DNA of 22,455 nucleotides, from the NCBI GenBank assembly GCA_023375785.1, contig SZWC01000089.1:27831-50285 (forward strand). Direction: 5' to 3'. The notes beneath the pieces were generated by a model that searched no databases, was not told the DNA's origin, and worked only from the letters and a program-made list of their open reading frames with translations. Below, piece by piece: positions 9,335-18,600 of the stretch. The DNA comes from Penium margaritaceum (lineage: Eukaryota; Streptophyta; Zygnematophyceae; Desmidiales; Peniaceae). Each line of letters begins with the position of its first letter. Positions within the stretch are counted from its first letter, which is position 1. The position numbers and the translations under genes are program-made.

Positions 9335-9740
9335 TCACCCTTCACGTCGGAGACGCGACATCCTGGTGCGCATGAGGTACTCCAGGAGAACAGTGTTGGT
9401 ACCCCCAACATGGAAGTTGGCATCTGGCTCCGAAGAGTTGAACTCCGCCGGGTACCCCTTCCATTTCACCAGAAACACATGCCAATGTCCCCTTTTGCGG
9501 TCCGCCAAAATCTTCTTCACCTCAAACTCCTCACTCCTTTCCACTTGGATAGTAGTAGATGGAGCTGTCGTGCGACCCTGGAAGAAGGTTTTGGGGTCGC
9601 GATAGGCATTATGCAGGGAGATGTGGAACACCGCATGGATGGTGTAGTGAGCTCGCAATTCCAATTTGTAGGAAACGGCTGACCGCTTCTCAAGAATGCG
9701 GAACGGACCCACCTATCATGGCTTAAGTTTGGACTCCTTA
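9335..9740 (-). pseudogene. Integrase C-terminal tail with chromodomain (element 2)
   Basis: A minus-strand open frame of about 125 codons begins near 9712. It shows the GPF/Y-type segment MGPFRILEKRSAVSYKLEL, then VFHISLHNAYRD, then a clear chromodomain: EEFEVKKILADRKRGHW, VFLVKWKGYP and a final SSEP where the family has TWEP. It ends at 9335, one base before the inferred polypurine/LTR junction region. The chromodomain is better preserved than that of element 1. The tryptophan of the W-E-P block is a serine codon here, which could weaken methyl-lysine binding. This part has no internal stop. Confidence 0.85.
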
Positions 9741-10536
9741 CTCCCATCAGCTGCAGATTAGCAGAATTCAGCATCACTCGATTACCCACTTGGAACTCCT
9801 CCGCCGAGCGATGCTTATCAGCCTACTGCTTCTGCTACTTCTTTGCCTTCAGCAACCGTTGCTGCACCACGTCCCACGTGGTGGCAAACCCATCAGAAAT
9901 CTACTGCACGGCCAGAAAATATGTTGCCGTAGCAAGGGCGGCTAGGCTTAGTGGCTGGTAGCCATGAAACACCTCAAACGTTGACTTCGCTATTGATGTT
10001 GACACCATTGAGTTTTAAGCAAACTCTGCCACTCCAAGTTTCCTCCCCAAACCATCTTAATTTGATGGGACCATGCTCTGCAGGAGCTGCTCCAATGTGT
10101 GGTTTGTGTGCTCCATCTTCCCATCGCCATGTGGGTGGTATGCTGTGGTCAGCTGCAACTGCATGCCCAGCTTCTCCATGATATCTCTCCATAACCGTGA
10201 AGCGAAGCATTTATCACGATCTAAGACCACCAACTACGACACTCTATGCAGCTTGATGAGATGAATTAGGAGGAGTTGAGCTGTCCCAAGAGCTGCGTTG
10301 CTCTAAAGACATGCAATGAAGTGTTCCATCTCGGAAAACAAGTCCACTTCTACCAACACTGTGATGTTACCCTGTTGCGTTACAGGCAAACCACCAATGA
10401 AGTCAAGCGAGATTTTTTTCCATGGCCTAACTCGGCCAGGCAATGGTTCCACCTCCCTAGGTGGCTTGGTCCTCCGTGCATTGATGCATTTGCACACATC
10501 ATAACTGCTCGCAAACCTCTTGCAGTTAGTTGCCAT
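9741..10536 (-). pseudogene. Integrase zinc-domain end and DDE core (element 2)
   Basis: The minus-strand frame from 10536 carries the end of the zinc domain, where the first cysteine of CxxC reads tyrosine (SSYDVCK), and the core start ISLDFIGGLPV with the first catalytic aspartate at 10402-10404. After a stop the second aspartate is in VVLDRDKCFASRLW (about 10220), and the third block HGDGKMEHTNHTLEQ (about 10110) keeps the glutamate. AEFAYNS and FEVFHGYQPLSLA follow in another stretch. All three DDE residues are therefore present, unlike element 1, but several stops break the frame. Confidence 0.8.
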
Positions 10537-10551
10537 TGAAAACCACCAGTA

Positions 10552-10908
10552 TTAATGTGCCAAGGCTTTGAGCGTCTTGTCAAAGCCAAAGTCACCTGAG
10601 TAGTGGGTGTCCTGCGCCTCCTCTAGCAACAATTGCTTGAATGGCACATAGTCCGGCACGACAATCCTTTGCTCTTGCCCCCTTCGCCAGTACACTCCAT
10701 CCCACATGGCGTCATTCAACGCACCATCCGTGAACTCACCGTCCACGCCATAGCTATGCTTGAAGAGGCTATTCATGACTCGAGATCTCATTCGCACTGA
10801 ATTGGCATTGAGGCTCAGGTCCAACCTCCTTGATAGAGGATCTCGCGGGTTCACTATCTCACGGTTGTACTGGATCTCGTCATCAGATTTTCTTTCCAAG
10901 AGTTCCAT
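10552..10908 (-). pseudogene. RNase H to integrase linker and zinc-domain start (element 2)
   Basis: This open minus-strand frame of about 118 codons matches the segment between RNase H and integrase. It has NPRDPLSRRLDL (family NVADALSR), a variable middle, then WRRGQEQRIVVPDYV, the start-of-integrase segment LLLEEAQDTHYSGDFGFDKTLKAL. In that zinc-domain block the first histidine is present and the second position (H in SGHFG) reads aspartate. The frame opens at a late codon; real translation would have come from the RNase H frame at higher coordinates. Confidence 0.75.
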
Positions 10909-10914
10909 CTAGCG

Positions 10915-11210
10915 ATTGCCAACGACTGAGGTTTGACTGAGTCTTCAGGTACTTCAGGGCGTAGTGATCTGTGAAGGCGTAGCAGCACCGCAACTTGTGG
11001 TAGCACCTCCAGTACTTGAATACATGGACCACTACCAGCATCTCCTTTTCATGGATTGCATAGTTCAGCTCTGCACCTTGCAACTTACGCGATGTGTACG
11101 CAATGAGCTGTAGCCCCTTCCCGTAGCATAGCCGCTTGCGCCTGTCACCGTGAAATACTTCTTGGAGGAATCTGGATGCACCACAACTGAACGTCACACA
11201 TTGCTGACTT
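10915..11210 (-). pseudogene. RNase H pseudogene (element 2)
   Basis: The blocks read on the minus strand are: the first catalytic block FTVTGASGYATG, where TDAS has become TGAS (codon 11140-11142, active-site loss); a short deletion and frame change; then LIAYTSRKLQGAELNYAIHE, EKEMLVVVHVFKYWRCYH with the glutamate, FTDHYALKYL with the second aspartate, and QSNLSRWQ. The order and spacing are those of Ty3/gypsy RNase H. The loss of the first aspartate together with the indel makes it inactive. Confidence 0.8.
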
Positions 11211-11214
11211 GAGC

Positions 11215-11611
11215 TCCTCAAAGCTCTTCTGCTCCTGCTCACCCCATTCCCAGAGGTGATCCTTCCACAACGGCTGAGTCTATGGCACACCCTTCTCTGC
11301 GTACCCCCGGATGAATTTCCGCTAGTATTAGACAAACCCCATGAAAACATGGACGTCATGAATGCACTTTGGTTTTGGCCATTGCTTCACTGCTTGTACC
11401 TACTTTGGATCCATGCAGAGACCCCTGTTGCTCACGATATGCCTAAGGAACTCCACCCCCCTCTTCTAGAGCTCACACTTGGAGAGCTTTCAAAACAACT
11501 TCTCTTTTTGCAAAATCTCCAGCACCTGCTGAAGGTGTTCACGATGCTCTTCTAAGGTCAGAGAGTAGATGAGGATGTCATTGAGGAACACCACTACAAA
11601 GTGGTCTAGAT
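11215..11611 (-). pseudogene. Reverse transcriptase, C-terminal half (element 2)
   Basis: The minus-strand frame starting at the copia insertion point reads LDHFVVVFLNDILIYS. This is the YxDD block with the first aspartate changed to asparagine (codon 11580-11582). It continues LEEHREHLQQVLEILQKEKLF, then EFLRHIVSNRGLCMDPK and QAVKQWPKPK, then a degraded FMGF block, with stops scattered from CAG/CAA/TGG-type codons. It continues directly from the N-half located 3.5 kb to the right once the nested element and one target copy are disregarded. The YxDD change would abolish polymerase activity. Confidence 0.85.
11607..11611. repeat. Left target-site copy of the nested copia element
   Basis: TAGAT directly precedes the TGTTGAAG start of the copia element. 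The partner CAGAT at 15080-15084 matches 4 of 5 bases, differing by one transition. Five bases is the usual copia target duplication. Confidence 0.65.
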
Positions 11612-12589
11612 TGTTGAAGATTGCCCCTCTGCATGCCCAAGTGCGGCGCCGAGAGGCGCCTTCGAGCCGCCAAAGAGAGGAAATTCCTTGTCAACAGGTC
11701 TGGCGACTTAAGGATTACTTGGATCCAAAAAATGAAGGATTGCCCTTGAAAGATGACAAGTTGCTGAATCTGGTGGAAGTTGTTTCACCAGAATCGGACT
11801 AGTAACGAGGGAGACATGGGCTTCCAAAGCTGGGGTGTACAAGGCGACTCTGGGAGCCGGCCGCGGTTCAACTTCTAGTGAATAATTGACCGGAACGATT
11901 AATGAAATGTCATCTGGGGACTGTTCTCCGGAAGATCTGCCGAGGCGTTCAGTGGATGATCCGCCGGATTTCCGGTGTGTAGTTTGTTACTGAGGGACTT
12001 GGCCTAAATCCTGGCTCAGAGTCCAAAACTCAGTAGTACTCTTTGTTACTCGGGGACTTCGTCAGAATTTTGACTGGAGGTCCGCAAACAGAATTTGACC
12101 CACATCAATCCCCAACACCAAACTTGATGATTAAAACTCATCAAAACAGACCGCAAAAGCGTGAGGGGCACAGCCATTACGCGTAGGGACATGTGTCTCC
12201 CCGGAATGGCATTTTCATGGGTCCTTGATGTGTGAAGGCGCCTCGGCGGGCGACATGGTGCGCGCCACCGACTGAGCGGCTGATTTGGGGTACTGCGCTT
12301 TGGCTGACTTAGCGGGAGCTACGGTGATCCAAATCACGCAAAGTTTGGTACGTTGAGGAGCTCATGACTAGCCGTACAAATGTTTTGATCATCTCCATGT
12401 TAAGAAAAATGCAAAATCACGTTCTTCCCTTCGCAAAAGTGCAGTCTCGCAACTGTCTTCAACTCCCAGAAACATAGCATGAGGCGATGAGAAAGCTCAC
12501 GCTTAGACTCAAAACCACCCAAACAAAACATAGCTGTGAGTATAGAAAACCTGTCGGGCCACGTTGGAACAACACCCTGGTTTATGAGA
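11612..12589 (+). repeat. Left LTR of the nested copia derivative
   Basis: It starts TGTTGAAGATTGCCCC, a typical copia LTR opening. From about 11679 it aligns along its length with 14161-15079, sharing landmarks such as GGTGGAAGTTGTTTCA, GTTTGTTACTGAGGGACTT and CGTAGGGACAT. The LTRs look about 85-90% identical by eye over a sampled stretch. The inferred end TTTATGAGA corresponds to TTTTTGACA in the other copy. No convincing initiator-methionine primer-binding site follows it. Confidence 0.75.
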
Positions 12590-12699
12590 GAGGGCTATGG
12601 GCCCACGGCCCTGCCCGGTCTACAAATCGCTCACGGCTTTCGCGGCGGATGGGATTGTCGTCAGGGACAACTTTGGCGTCAAGCTTTGAGGTCCCGGAG

Positions 12700-13458
12700 A
12701 TGAAGACTGCGCAAATCGAAAAGAAGGAGATGCAACCCATCCAGAAGTATGAAGGAGGCCCTGGCTACAGGCTGTGGAGGTGGCACTTTGTGCTGCACCT
12801 CGCGCATGAGGGGCTACTGCAGGTTATGAAGGGAATGGAAGTCCTTGACAAAGCGACGGTGATAGAAGCGTAGAAGGAGGCCTTCACAAATGAGAACACG
12901 GAGGCGCTCATGTTGCTGGTGTCCGGGACAGCCGAGTTGCAGTGGGGCTAATTCCAGGGCTGCAAGCCGGCAGCCGAAGCTTGGCAAAAACTCTTTGCCA
13001 TCCATCAATCCAAGTCGCTTGCGAACAAAATCTTCACAATGAAGAGACTCCTATCTGTGAGAATCGAGGAGAGAGATGATGTCATCACCGCCATGCAGCA
13101 AATCAAATCGCTTGCCTAATAGTGGAATGACGTGGGGTGGAAGATCGACACGCAGCTGCAAGCAATGTCCCTCCTCAAGGTCCTTCCTGATAGTTGCAGC
13201 CCTCTCATCACATTCTTGGAAGGATGGGTAGAGGAGAAGCTCACCTACGGCACGGTCACAGAGTACATCTGCGACGAGGCGCAATGACGGAGCTGCAATA
13301 AGTCCTCGTTGTCCTCATCGGTCCTTGTCACCAAAACGCGTTGTGGCGAAGGCGGGGCCGATGGAGGTGGCGGACATGGCGGGGGTAAGAAGGGTGCCAA
13401 CAAGGGTGCGTGTCGAAATTGCGGCAAGGAGGGCCACTGGGCCCTCCTTGCCGAGGAA
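12700..13458 (+). pseudogene. gag: Ty1/copia gag (UBN2-type) pseudogene
   Basis: One plus-strand frame carries copia gag features: W..W...L.H segments, then EALMLLVSGTAELQWG, AAEAWQKLFAIHQSKS, NKIFTMKRLLSVRIEERDDV, WNDVGWKIDTQLQAMSLLKVLPDS and EEKLTYGTVTEYICDEAQ. These match the UBN2 / gag-polypeptide family of plant copia elements. Stops occur at about 12871, 12949, 13117 and 13285-13287. After 13309 the same frame reads a glycine-rich linker and a zinc knuckle CRNCGKEGHW whose fourth ligand, the final cysteine, is missing. An AAGG microsatellite (about 13457-13475) lies right after. The upstream ORF start at 12487 is inside the LTR and not the gag start. Confidence 0.75.
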
Positions 13459-13489
13459 GGAAGGAAGGAAGGACATGGAAGGACAACAA

Positions 13490-14165
13490 CCACAACCACC
13501 TACTTATGTGAAGGACATGGCAAAGCACAAGTTGGCACGCGGTCTTCTCATCAACAATGCAAAAGAGACAACAGATGTAGCAAAGCACAAAAAGTACAAG
13601 CCTTGCGTTTTGGGCAAGGCGCGGCACAAACCGTTCAACGAGAATGTGAATCGCGCCTTGGACATACTGAAGGTTGTGCACAACGACGTGTGCGGACCAT
13701 TGAAGACGATGTCAAAGAGCGGCGCGCGTTACTCTGTCACCTTCATTGGTGACTACAACAGAAAATGCTACGTCTACATAAAGCAAAAGGTGAGGTCCTT
13801 GACCGGCTGAAGGAGTATGTCGCCCCGGTGGAGAGGCACACTGATCGGAAGGTCAGAGGGCTATGTAGTGACAACGAGAGAGAGTATGTGGGCTGTAGCG
13901 GGTGGATGAAGGAGCAGGGCATAAAATGGCAACAAACTACGCCGTGTTTGCCTCAGTGAAATAGCGTGGCAGAGCCGGCAAACCAGACGCTGCGGAACAT
14001 GGTAAGAACCATGTTGGTGGATGCGGAATTGCCATGAAGCTTCTGAGCAGAAGCTATGCGTACGACAAGCTACACCATCAACCTCACTCCTTCAGTGGTA
14101 CTGAAGGGGAAGAGTGGCTGGAAGACGCCACACAAGGTTTGGAGCGAGCGCAAGCGAAGTGTGGC
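13490..14165 (+). pseudogene. Ty1/copia integrase fragment
   Basis: A short remnant of the GAG-pre-integrase domain (KPCVLGKARHKPF) is followed by the integrase core. VVHNDVCGPLKTMSKSG gives the first aspartate (about 13685), FIGDYNRKCYVYIKQK follows, then after a frame change LCSDNEREYV the second aspartate (about 13870) and NSVAEPANQTL the third-residue glutamate (about 13970). It ends in VWSERKRSVAHLKF at the junction with the truncated right LTR. Only about 50 codons separate the gag zinc knuckle from the pre-integrase motif, so the protease and most of the pre-integrase domain are deleted. Stops include 13957-13959 and 14035-14037. The rest of pol is absent. Confidence 0.8.
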
Positions 14166-15079
14166 ACACCTGAAATTCCTTGTCGTCAGATCTGGCAACT
14201 TCAGGATTCCTTGGATCCTAAAATGAAAGATTGCCCTTGAAATTTGACAAGTGGCTAAATCTGGTGGAAGTTGTTTCATTGGAATCGGACTTGTAACGAT
14301 GGAGATATGGGCTTCCAAAGTTGGGGTGTGCGCGACGACTATGGGAGCCGGCAGCGGTCTGACTTCCAGTGAATGATTGACCGGAACGAGTAACAAAATG
14401 CCACGTGGGGATTTTGCTGCGGAAGATCTGCCGAGGCGTCCGGTGGATGATCCAACGGATTTCAGGAGTGCAGTTTGTTACTGAGGGACTTAGCCAAAAT
14501 CCTGGCTCGGAGTCCGAAACTCGGTAGTACAGTTTGCTACTCAGGGACTTCGTGAGAATTCCGGTTGGAGGTCCACAAACAGGTTTCGACCCACATCAAT
14601 CCCCATCATCAAACTTGATGATTAACTCATCAAAACAGACCCCATAGGCGTGAGGGGCTCCATCACTACGCGTAGGGACATCTGCACCCTCAGAATGGCG
14701 TTTTGATGGGTCCTTGATGTGTGAGGGCGCATCGGCGGACGACGTGGTGTGCGCAACCAACTGAGCTGCTGATTTGGGGTGCTGCGCCTCAGCTGACGTA
14801 GCAGGAGCTACGGTGATCCGAATCGTGCACGGTTTGGTGCGTTGGAGAGCTCATGACTAGCCCTACAAATTGTTAGATCATTTCCATGTTCAAAAGAATG
14901 CCAACTCGTGCTCTTCCCTTCTCAAATGTGAATGCCTCACAACTGTCTTCAAATCCTAGAAACATAGCGCGAGGCGACCAGAAAGCCCACGCTTAGACTC
15001 AGAACCACCCGCACAAAACATAGCCGTGAGCAGAGAAGACTCGTCGGGTTACGTTGGAACTGCACCATGGTTTTTGACA
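14161..15079 (+). repeat. Right LTR of the nested copia derivative, 5'-truncated
   Basis: This is homologous to the left LTR from its base 68 or so onward, starting at the shared GAAATTCCTTGTC and ending TTTTTGACA. The first roughly 65 bp, including the TG start and the polypurine tract, are replaced by integrase coding sequence. The junction sits in an AAATTC shared by the coding sequence and the LTR, which suggests a microhomology deletion. Confidence 0.75.
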
Positions 15080-15084
15080 CAGAT
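15080..15084. repeat. Right target-site copy of the nested copia element
   Basis: CAGAT directly follows the TTTTTGACA end of the copia element and pairs with TAGAT at 11607-11611 (one transition). Confidence 0.65.
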
Positions 15085-15395
15085 GAGGGAGTAAGATCCT
15101 GTTCATGAGGCTCATGAATGTTGCAAGAGCGTTGGTTAATCCGAACGGCATCACGAGGTACTCTAAATGGACAAACTGCGTCCAAAAAGCTGCCTTCTCC
15201 ACATCCTGCTCTACAATCCGGATTGGTAGTACCTTGAGCGCAAGTCAATATTGCCCAAGTACTGCGCTTCCTTCAGCTGGTCAAAAAGCTACTTGACCCT
15301 TGGCAGCGCGTACCAATTCTTGATCGTTACGTTGTTTAGTGTGTGATAGTCCATGCACATTCCTAGCTCCCCTGTCCTCCTCTTCACAAAGAGGT
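15085..15395 (-). pseudogene. Reverse transcriptase, N-terminal half (element 2)
   Basis: Minus-strand RT blocks appear in order: LFVKRRTGELGMCMDYHTLN, NVTIKNWYALPRV, then after one stop [22 protein letters not shown] with the first catalytic aspartate. A one-base frame change precedes [20 protein letters not shown] and [21 protein letters not shown] at the insertion point. The reading frame there is the same as the frame of the C-half beyond the copia element. Upstream of LFVK the match fades at about 15395-15412, and no more RT, protease or gag of this element is seen to the right. Confidence 0.85.
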
Positions 15396-15433
15396 AAGCC
15401 TGCACACCAAATCCGGTTTGCAAATCTGAACGT

Positions 15434-15501
15434 GGATTCGGATTTGCGGATCGAATCCAAGATTTGCGAATCCCTGTGGATGTACGAATCCTACCGAATC
15501 C
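15434..15501. repeat. Cluster of five CGAATCC motifs at the hAT end
   Basis: CGAATCC occurs at 15452, 15467, 15485 and 15495, and its reverse complement GGATTCG at 15434: five in 68 bp. One more lies at 18566 near the other end of the element. hAT transposases bind short subterminal repeats, so these are candidate binding sites. Confidence 0.5.
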
Positions 15502-15793
15502 AACTGTTAGTACATTATCTACAAACTAGGTAAGCATGTGTGACTTCTAAGCTCTCATTGGAGGCAATGTAGTAACATTTGGTCACACATTAACATGTCC
15601 GTTAGCAAGTATCCTCACATTCACAACACAGAAGCCAAAAGAGGAACATGTTATTCATCAACTTCATGTCATTTTCCAAAAGCATGACAGTAAGCCTGCC
15701 ATAGAAAACATCCACACTAGACAGTAGCCACGTCAGTACCATGGCTGATTGCTAACATCCTCGCATAAGGGCATGCCTGCCTTCCTAACAATC
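15502..15793. other. Non-coding 3' side of the hAT element
   Basis: This stretch lies between the subterminal motif cluster and the transposase stop codon. No gene or conserved motif was seen. It is presumably the 3' untranslated and subterminal region of the transposon. Confidence 0.4.
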
Positions 15794-18412
15794 CTACTCA
15801 TCATTGCTGTCAAGAGCATGATCCGTACCATCACCCTCTGCATCACCACCAGCATTTTTGATGTCATCCATAACATCATCATCACCTAGGCTACCATCGC
15901 CCTCATCTGCCTTCTCTTGCTGTGCAACATGTGCCGGTCGGCGGAGGAGGTTGACATGCTTCTCCTCTTCCTCCAACTCCGGGGCAACATCGCCGTTGGG
16001 TGTGACGGGAAAGTTGATAAGGAGAGGATCGTTCACCCAAGACTTCAACAACATGAGGTTTTTGATGGTGAGGTCAAAAAGCGACTGGCAGAAATCTGTG
16101 ATCACGTGGACCCGAGTGAGAAAAGACGCTCAGGTGGAGTGCTGGTGGCCGCAACAGCAAACAGGGCCAACGCCGCGAGGTGGAATGACGGAGACATCTG
16201 CTTGTGCTTCCTCATGTACTTCATGATCTGCACGACCGGCCCTCCTTCACGTTCTTAGCCCAACACTCCACTTCCATGTCCAATGAAGAGGGTTGGAGTG
16301 GGACTTGAGGCTCCTCGGGTTCAGCGAACATGTCGGCACCGGCATCCTCAAGGGCGGCGGCCAGGACACTGTGGTTCTGTCGAAGACGCTGACTTTGGCG
16401 GGGTCGGACCTGTCCAGCTGGAGCAACAACTCTGCCTTCTGAGGCCTGGTTGTTTCCTGCACACAATGAACAACCCCACATTAGACTCATTCACTAGCAC
16501 TAGTCATATGGAAAAACGTGTAGCATGAGATAGCAAATGTTGCATACCCGTTGTTGAGGAGGATGTCGATGCGACGTCAGTGCGAGCCTGAGAAGAAGAG
16601 CCACCATCAGTTATAGCTGCGGCTGCAGCTGCTATTGCAGTGGTAGCAGCAGCCTCCAAAGCTGTTGCTACCGCTGCTTCCTCTTCGCGGCGTTGCATCA
16701 CCTTGGGGTTATAGGGGCGGAGCAGGTCAACAACCTTCAACTACACTGCGCAGCATTGCTTGCGCCGACCTTTGGGTGCACGCGCTTGTAGAAGCTTAGG
16801 CAAAATCTTGGGTCAATGGCCGTGGCCAGCACGTGGCGCTTGCTGCACAGTTTCACATACTTTTCCAGTTTGGTTGTTTTTGCAACAATGCCCTCCTTCA
16901 GCTCTAGAAGCAACTGCTCCTTGCAGTCCAGTCTCCCGGAATTTCCACGCCACTTGCTCTTCTTCTCAGCTGCCAGCGCCTTCACGTGTCAATCCTGCAT
17001 CTTCTCAAGCAGTGATGCGTAGAATGGGATCACAAGGGACATCGTCGGGTAGGAAGAGCCAGATATGTCATCTGTGAAGCTCTTGAAAGGCTTCAAGATG
17101 ACACTGACCTGGCCGATGAGCTCCCAATCGTTGAAAGTCGGCTGCAAACTTGCTTCGTCACGGCCGAAGTCGGTAAGCCAACTCTCCAAGACGTCTTTGA
17201 TCACAATCACGCGCTTGCACATGTCGAGTGCACTGTTCCAGCATGTTTTTGTGTCCAGGTGGAGGGACAAGTACTTCAGTCCTGCCTCCTTGACCGCCTC
17301 CCGCAGCAACTCCTCTCTTGTTGGGGTCCTCGTGACGAACATCGGAATGCTTCAAACCTGCTGCACGATGGATGCAATGCGTGGCTGCTTCAGCAAGTCA
17401 CCAACCGCAAGGTTGATGACATGACCAAGGCATCGGATGTGCCCAGCCTTGGAAAAGGAGTCGTTGTTGGGGACGATGAACGAGTCGATCATGGAGTTGT
17501 TAGTGGACTCGTTTTCCACAATGAGGCAGTAGACGCGCTCCCACAAGCCCCACTGCTGCAACGCTCCTTTGAGCAAGTTGTAGAGGTTCTCGGCCGTACC
17601 ACCTCGGGCAATAGCGGGGAAGGCGAGCGCGACGGTGCAGAATTTCTAGTTGGCATCGATCCAGTGCCCGGTGACACCAAGGTACTTGGTGTTATTGATT
17701 GCCTTCCACCCGTCAATCATGAAACTGATGGCACTGATCACGGCTCCCAAAAGCGTCTTGATGCGCGCACGGTATGCAGGTGCGGCCGTCTTGATGAGCC
17801 GCGCAAAGGTTATCCATCCCCGGAGGGCAGCAGCAGGATTGGCGTGCGCAAAAGCCTTGGCAAGCCAGAACGAGTCCATGGAAAAAAAAGGACAAGTTCT
17901 TGTCCACCAAGTGCTTCCACATGCATGTGAGGAAGAAATTTCTGTGGAAGATGAGGCAGACTCCATGGGCACCGTGGGCAAACGGTGCATTCTTTGGGTT
18001 GGCGGCAGCAACTTTGACTTCAGCGTTGGCGATTGCGTAGTGGGCTTGATCCAGTTTTGTGGCCGCGACCATTGCCTTCAACTGCGCATGGCGATCCTTG
18101 TGCACCTTCCTTAGGTGCTTCCACATGACAGACGTGGCGCCATCTTTGCAAGAAATCGTGATTGGCTTGCTCAGATGTGGGATAAAGAGGAGGCAAATGG
18201 CACGCGTAGGACCCATGCGAAGCTTTTTCTTGGGAACCCCACACAAGGGAGTCTCGACGCATGCGTTTGTCGCCGACATCGCCATCCTCCACATCCTCTT
18301 CATCATCCGAGTCAGTGTGCTCCTTGTGAGGGGGAGAGGTGACATCTCCTGGTGGCAGATCTGCGGCCTCGACATCAGCCATTGTGGTGGGGATTCGTGG
18401 GTCCTGGCACAA
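15794..18412 (-). pseudogene. hAT transposase pseudogene (BED finger, DDE core, hATC dimerisation domain)
   Basis: This would cut and reinsert the transposon. Minus strand, N to C: an acidic start (MADVEAADLP at 18382), a BED-like zinc finger (SLVWGSQEKA; TSVMWKHLRKVHKDRH, about 18100-18200), then a frame change at an A8 run. The RNase H-fold core follows: SFMIDGWKAINNTKYLGVTG with the first aspartate at 17712-17714; LIVENESTNN, where the second position (TTDN in relatives) is glutamate at 17514-17516; and HIRCLGHVINLAVGDLL. From 18011 to 16741 one frame holds apart from stops at 17646, 17352 and 16986. An alanine/serine-rich stretch leads to a likely 91-nt intron. The C-terminus has HLAALALFAVAATST, PPERLFSLGST and NLMLLKSWVND (hATC, about 16000-16215) and an acidic tail. 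Confidence 0.85.
16457..16547 (-). other. Likely spliceosomal intron in the hAT transposase
   Basis: On the minus strand the donor ACGG|GTATGC and acceptor TTGTGTGCAG|GAAAC bound 91 nt that contain stops and interrupt the alanine/serine-rich region. Removing it leaves the reading frame open into the downstream exon (to about 16221). Confidence 0.65.
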
Positions 18413-18600
18413 GGAGCCGAGCCTGAAAATGACCTCTCCAGCGACTTACTCCAACAACAAGTTGGAGGGGGTTGGACTGTGGCTCGCGGAAAATGCACGG
18501 GAGGGGGGGAGGAAGGGGGGCCCAACGCGGTGCGGTTTAGCACACTGAACATCGCAGACTCCATGCGAATCCAAAAATCCGGGGCATGGGCTGCATCTAT

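Larger units (their letters stand above)
11612..15079 (+). mobile_element. Ty1/copia deletion derivative nested in gypsy element 2
   Basis: A 3468-bp plus-strand insertion with two long direct repeats as LTRs (11612-12589 and 14161-15079) and an internal region of about 1.57 kb holding a copia gag and part of integrase. Integrase upstream of any RT identifies copia order, although RT and RNase H are absent. It begins TGTTGAAG, ends TTTGACA and is flanked by TAGAT/CAGAT. It splits the RT gene of the minus-strand gypsy element exactly at these points. Protease, most of the pre-integrase domain, all of RT-RNase H, the polypurine tract and the first roughly 65 bp of the right LTR are missing. It is non-autonomous. 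Confidence 0.85.
8563..15395 (-). mobile_element. Decayed Ty3/gypsy chromovirus-type retrotransposon (gypsy element 2), split by a nested copia element
   Basis: Minus-strand pol domains run from right to left: RT N-half (15085-15395), RT C-half (about 11270-11606), RNase H, integrase with zinc domain, chromodomain, LTR. The plus-strand copia element at 11612-15079 interrupts RT. Gag, protease and the 5' LTR are missing from the right side: the RT frame stops being recognisable at about 15395, next to the hAT element. It is a different copy from gypsy element 1, with a distinct integrase tail and its own set of mutations. Confidence 0.85.
15396..18600 (-). mobile_element. Decayed hAT-superfamily DNA transposon
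   Basis: A minus-strand hAT transposase occupies 15794-18412. The flanks carry short GGATTT/CGAATCC-type motifs at both ends (15417-15501 and 18566-18580). The exact terminal inverted repeats and the 8-bp target duplication could not be established: candidate ends near 15395 (TAAGCC...) and 18599 (TAGATG... on the minus strand) are only loosely similar, and their flanking octamers do not match. Neither flanking retroelement resumes on the far side of it. The limits are approximate. Confidence 0.65.

Noticed and set aside
12487..12699. Extending the nested copia gag upstream to 12487
   Set aside because: That start lies inside the left LTR, so it is chance open sequence; gag similarity begins near 12700.
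13457..13475. AAGG microsatellite as a regulatory element
   Set aside because: A simple short tandem repeat in a dead coding region; no support for function.
17259..17930. 223-codon plus-strand open frame
   Set aside because: It is antisense to the well-supported hAT transposase core and shows no domain; it is a shadow of the real minus-strand coding sequence.
17713..18564. 283-codon minus-strand frame as one complete protein
   Set aside because: Only its middle part (BED finger region) belongs to the transposase; the N-terminal proline-rich part and the part after the A8 run are the wrong frame.
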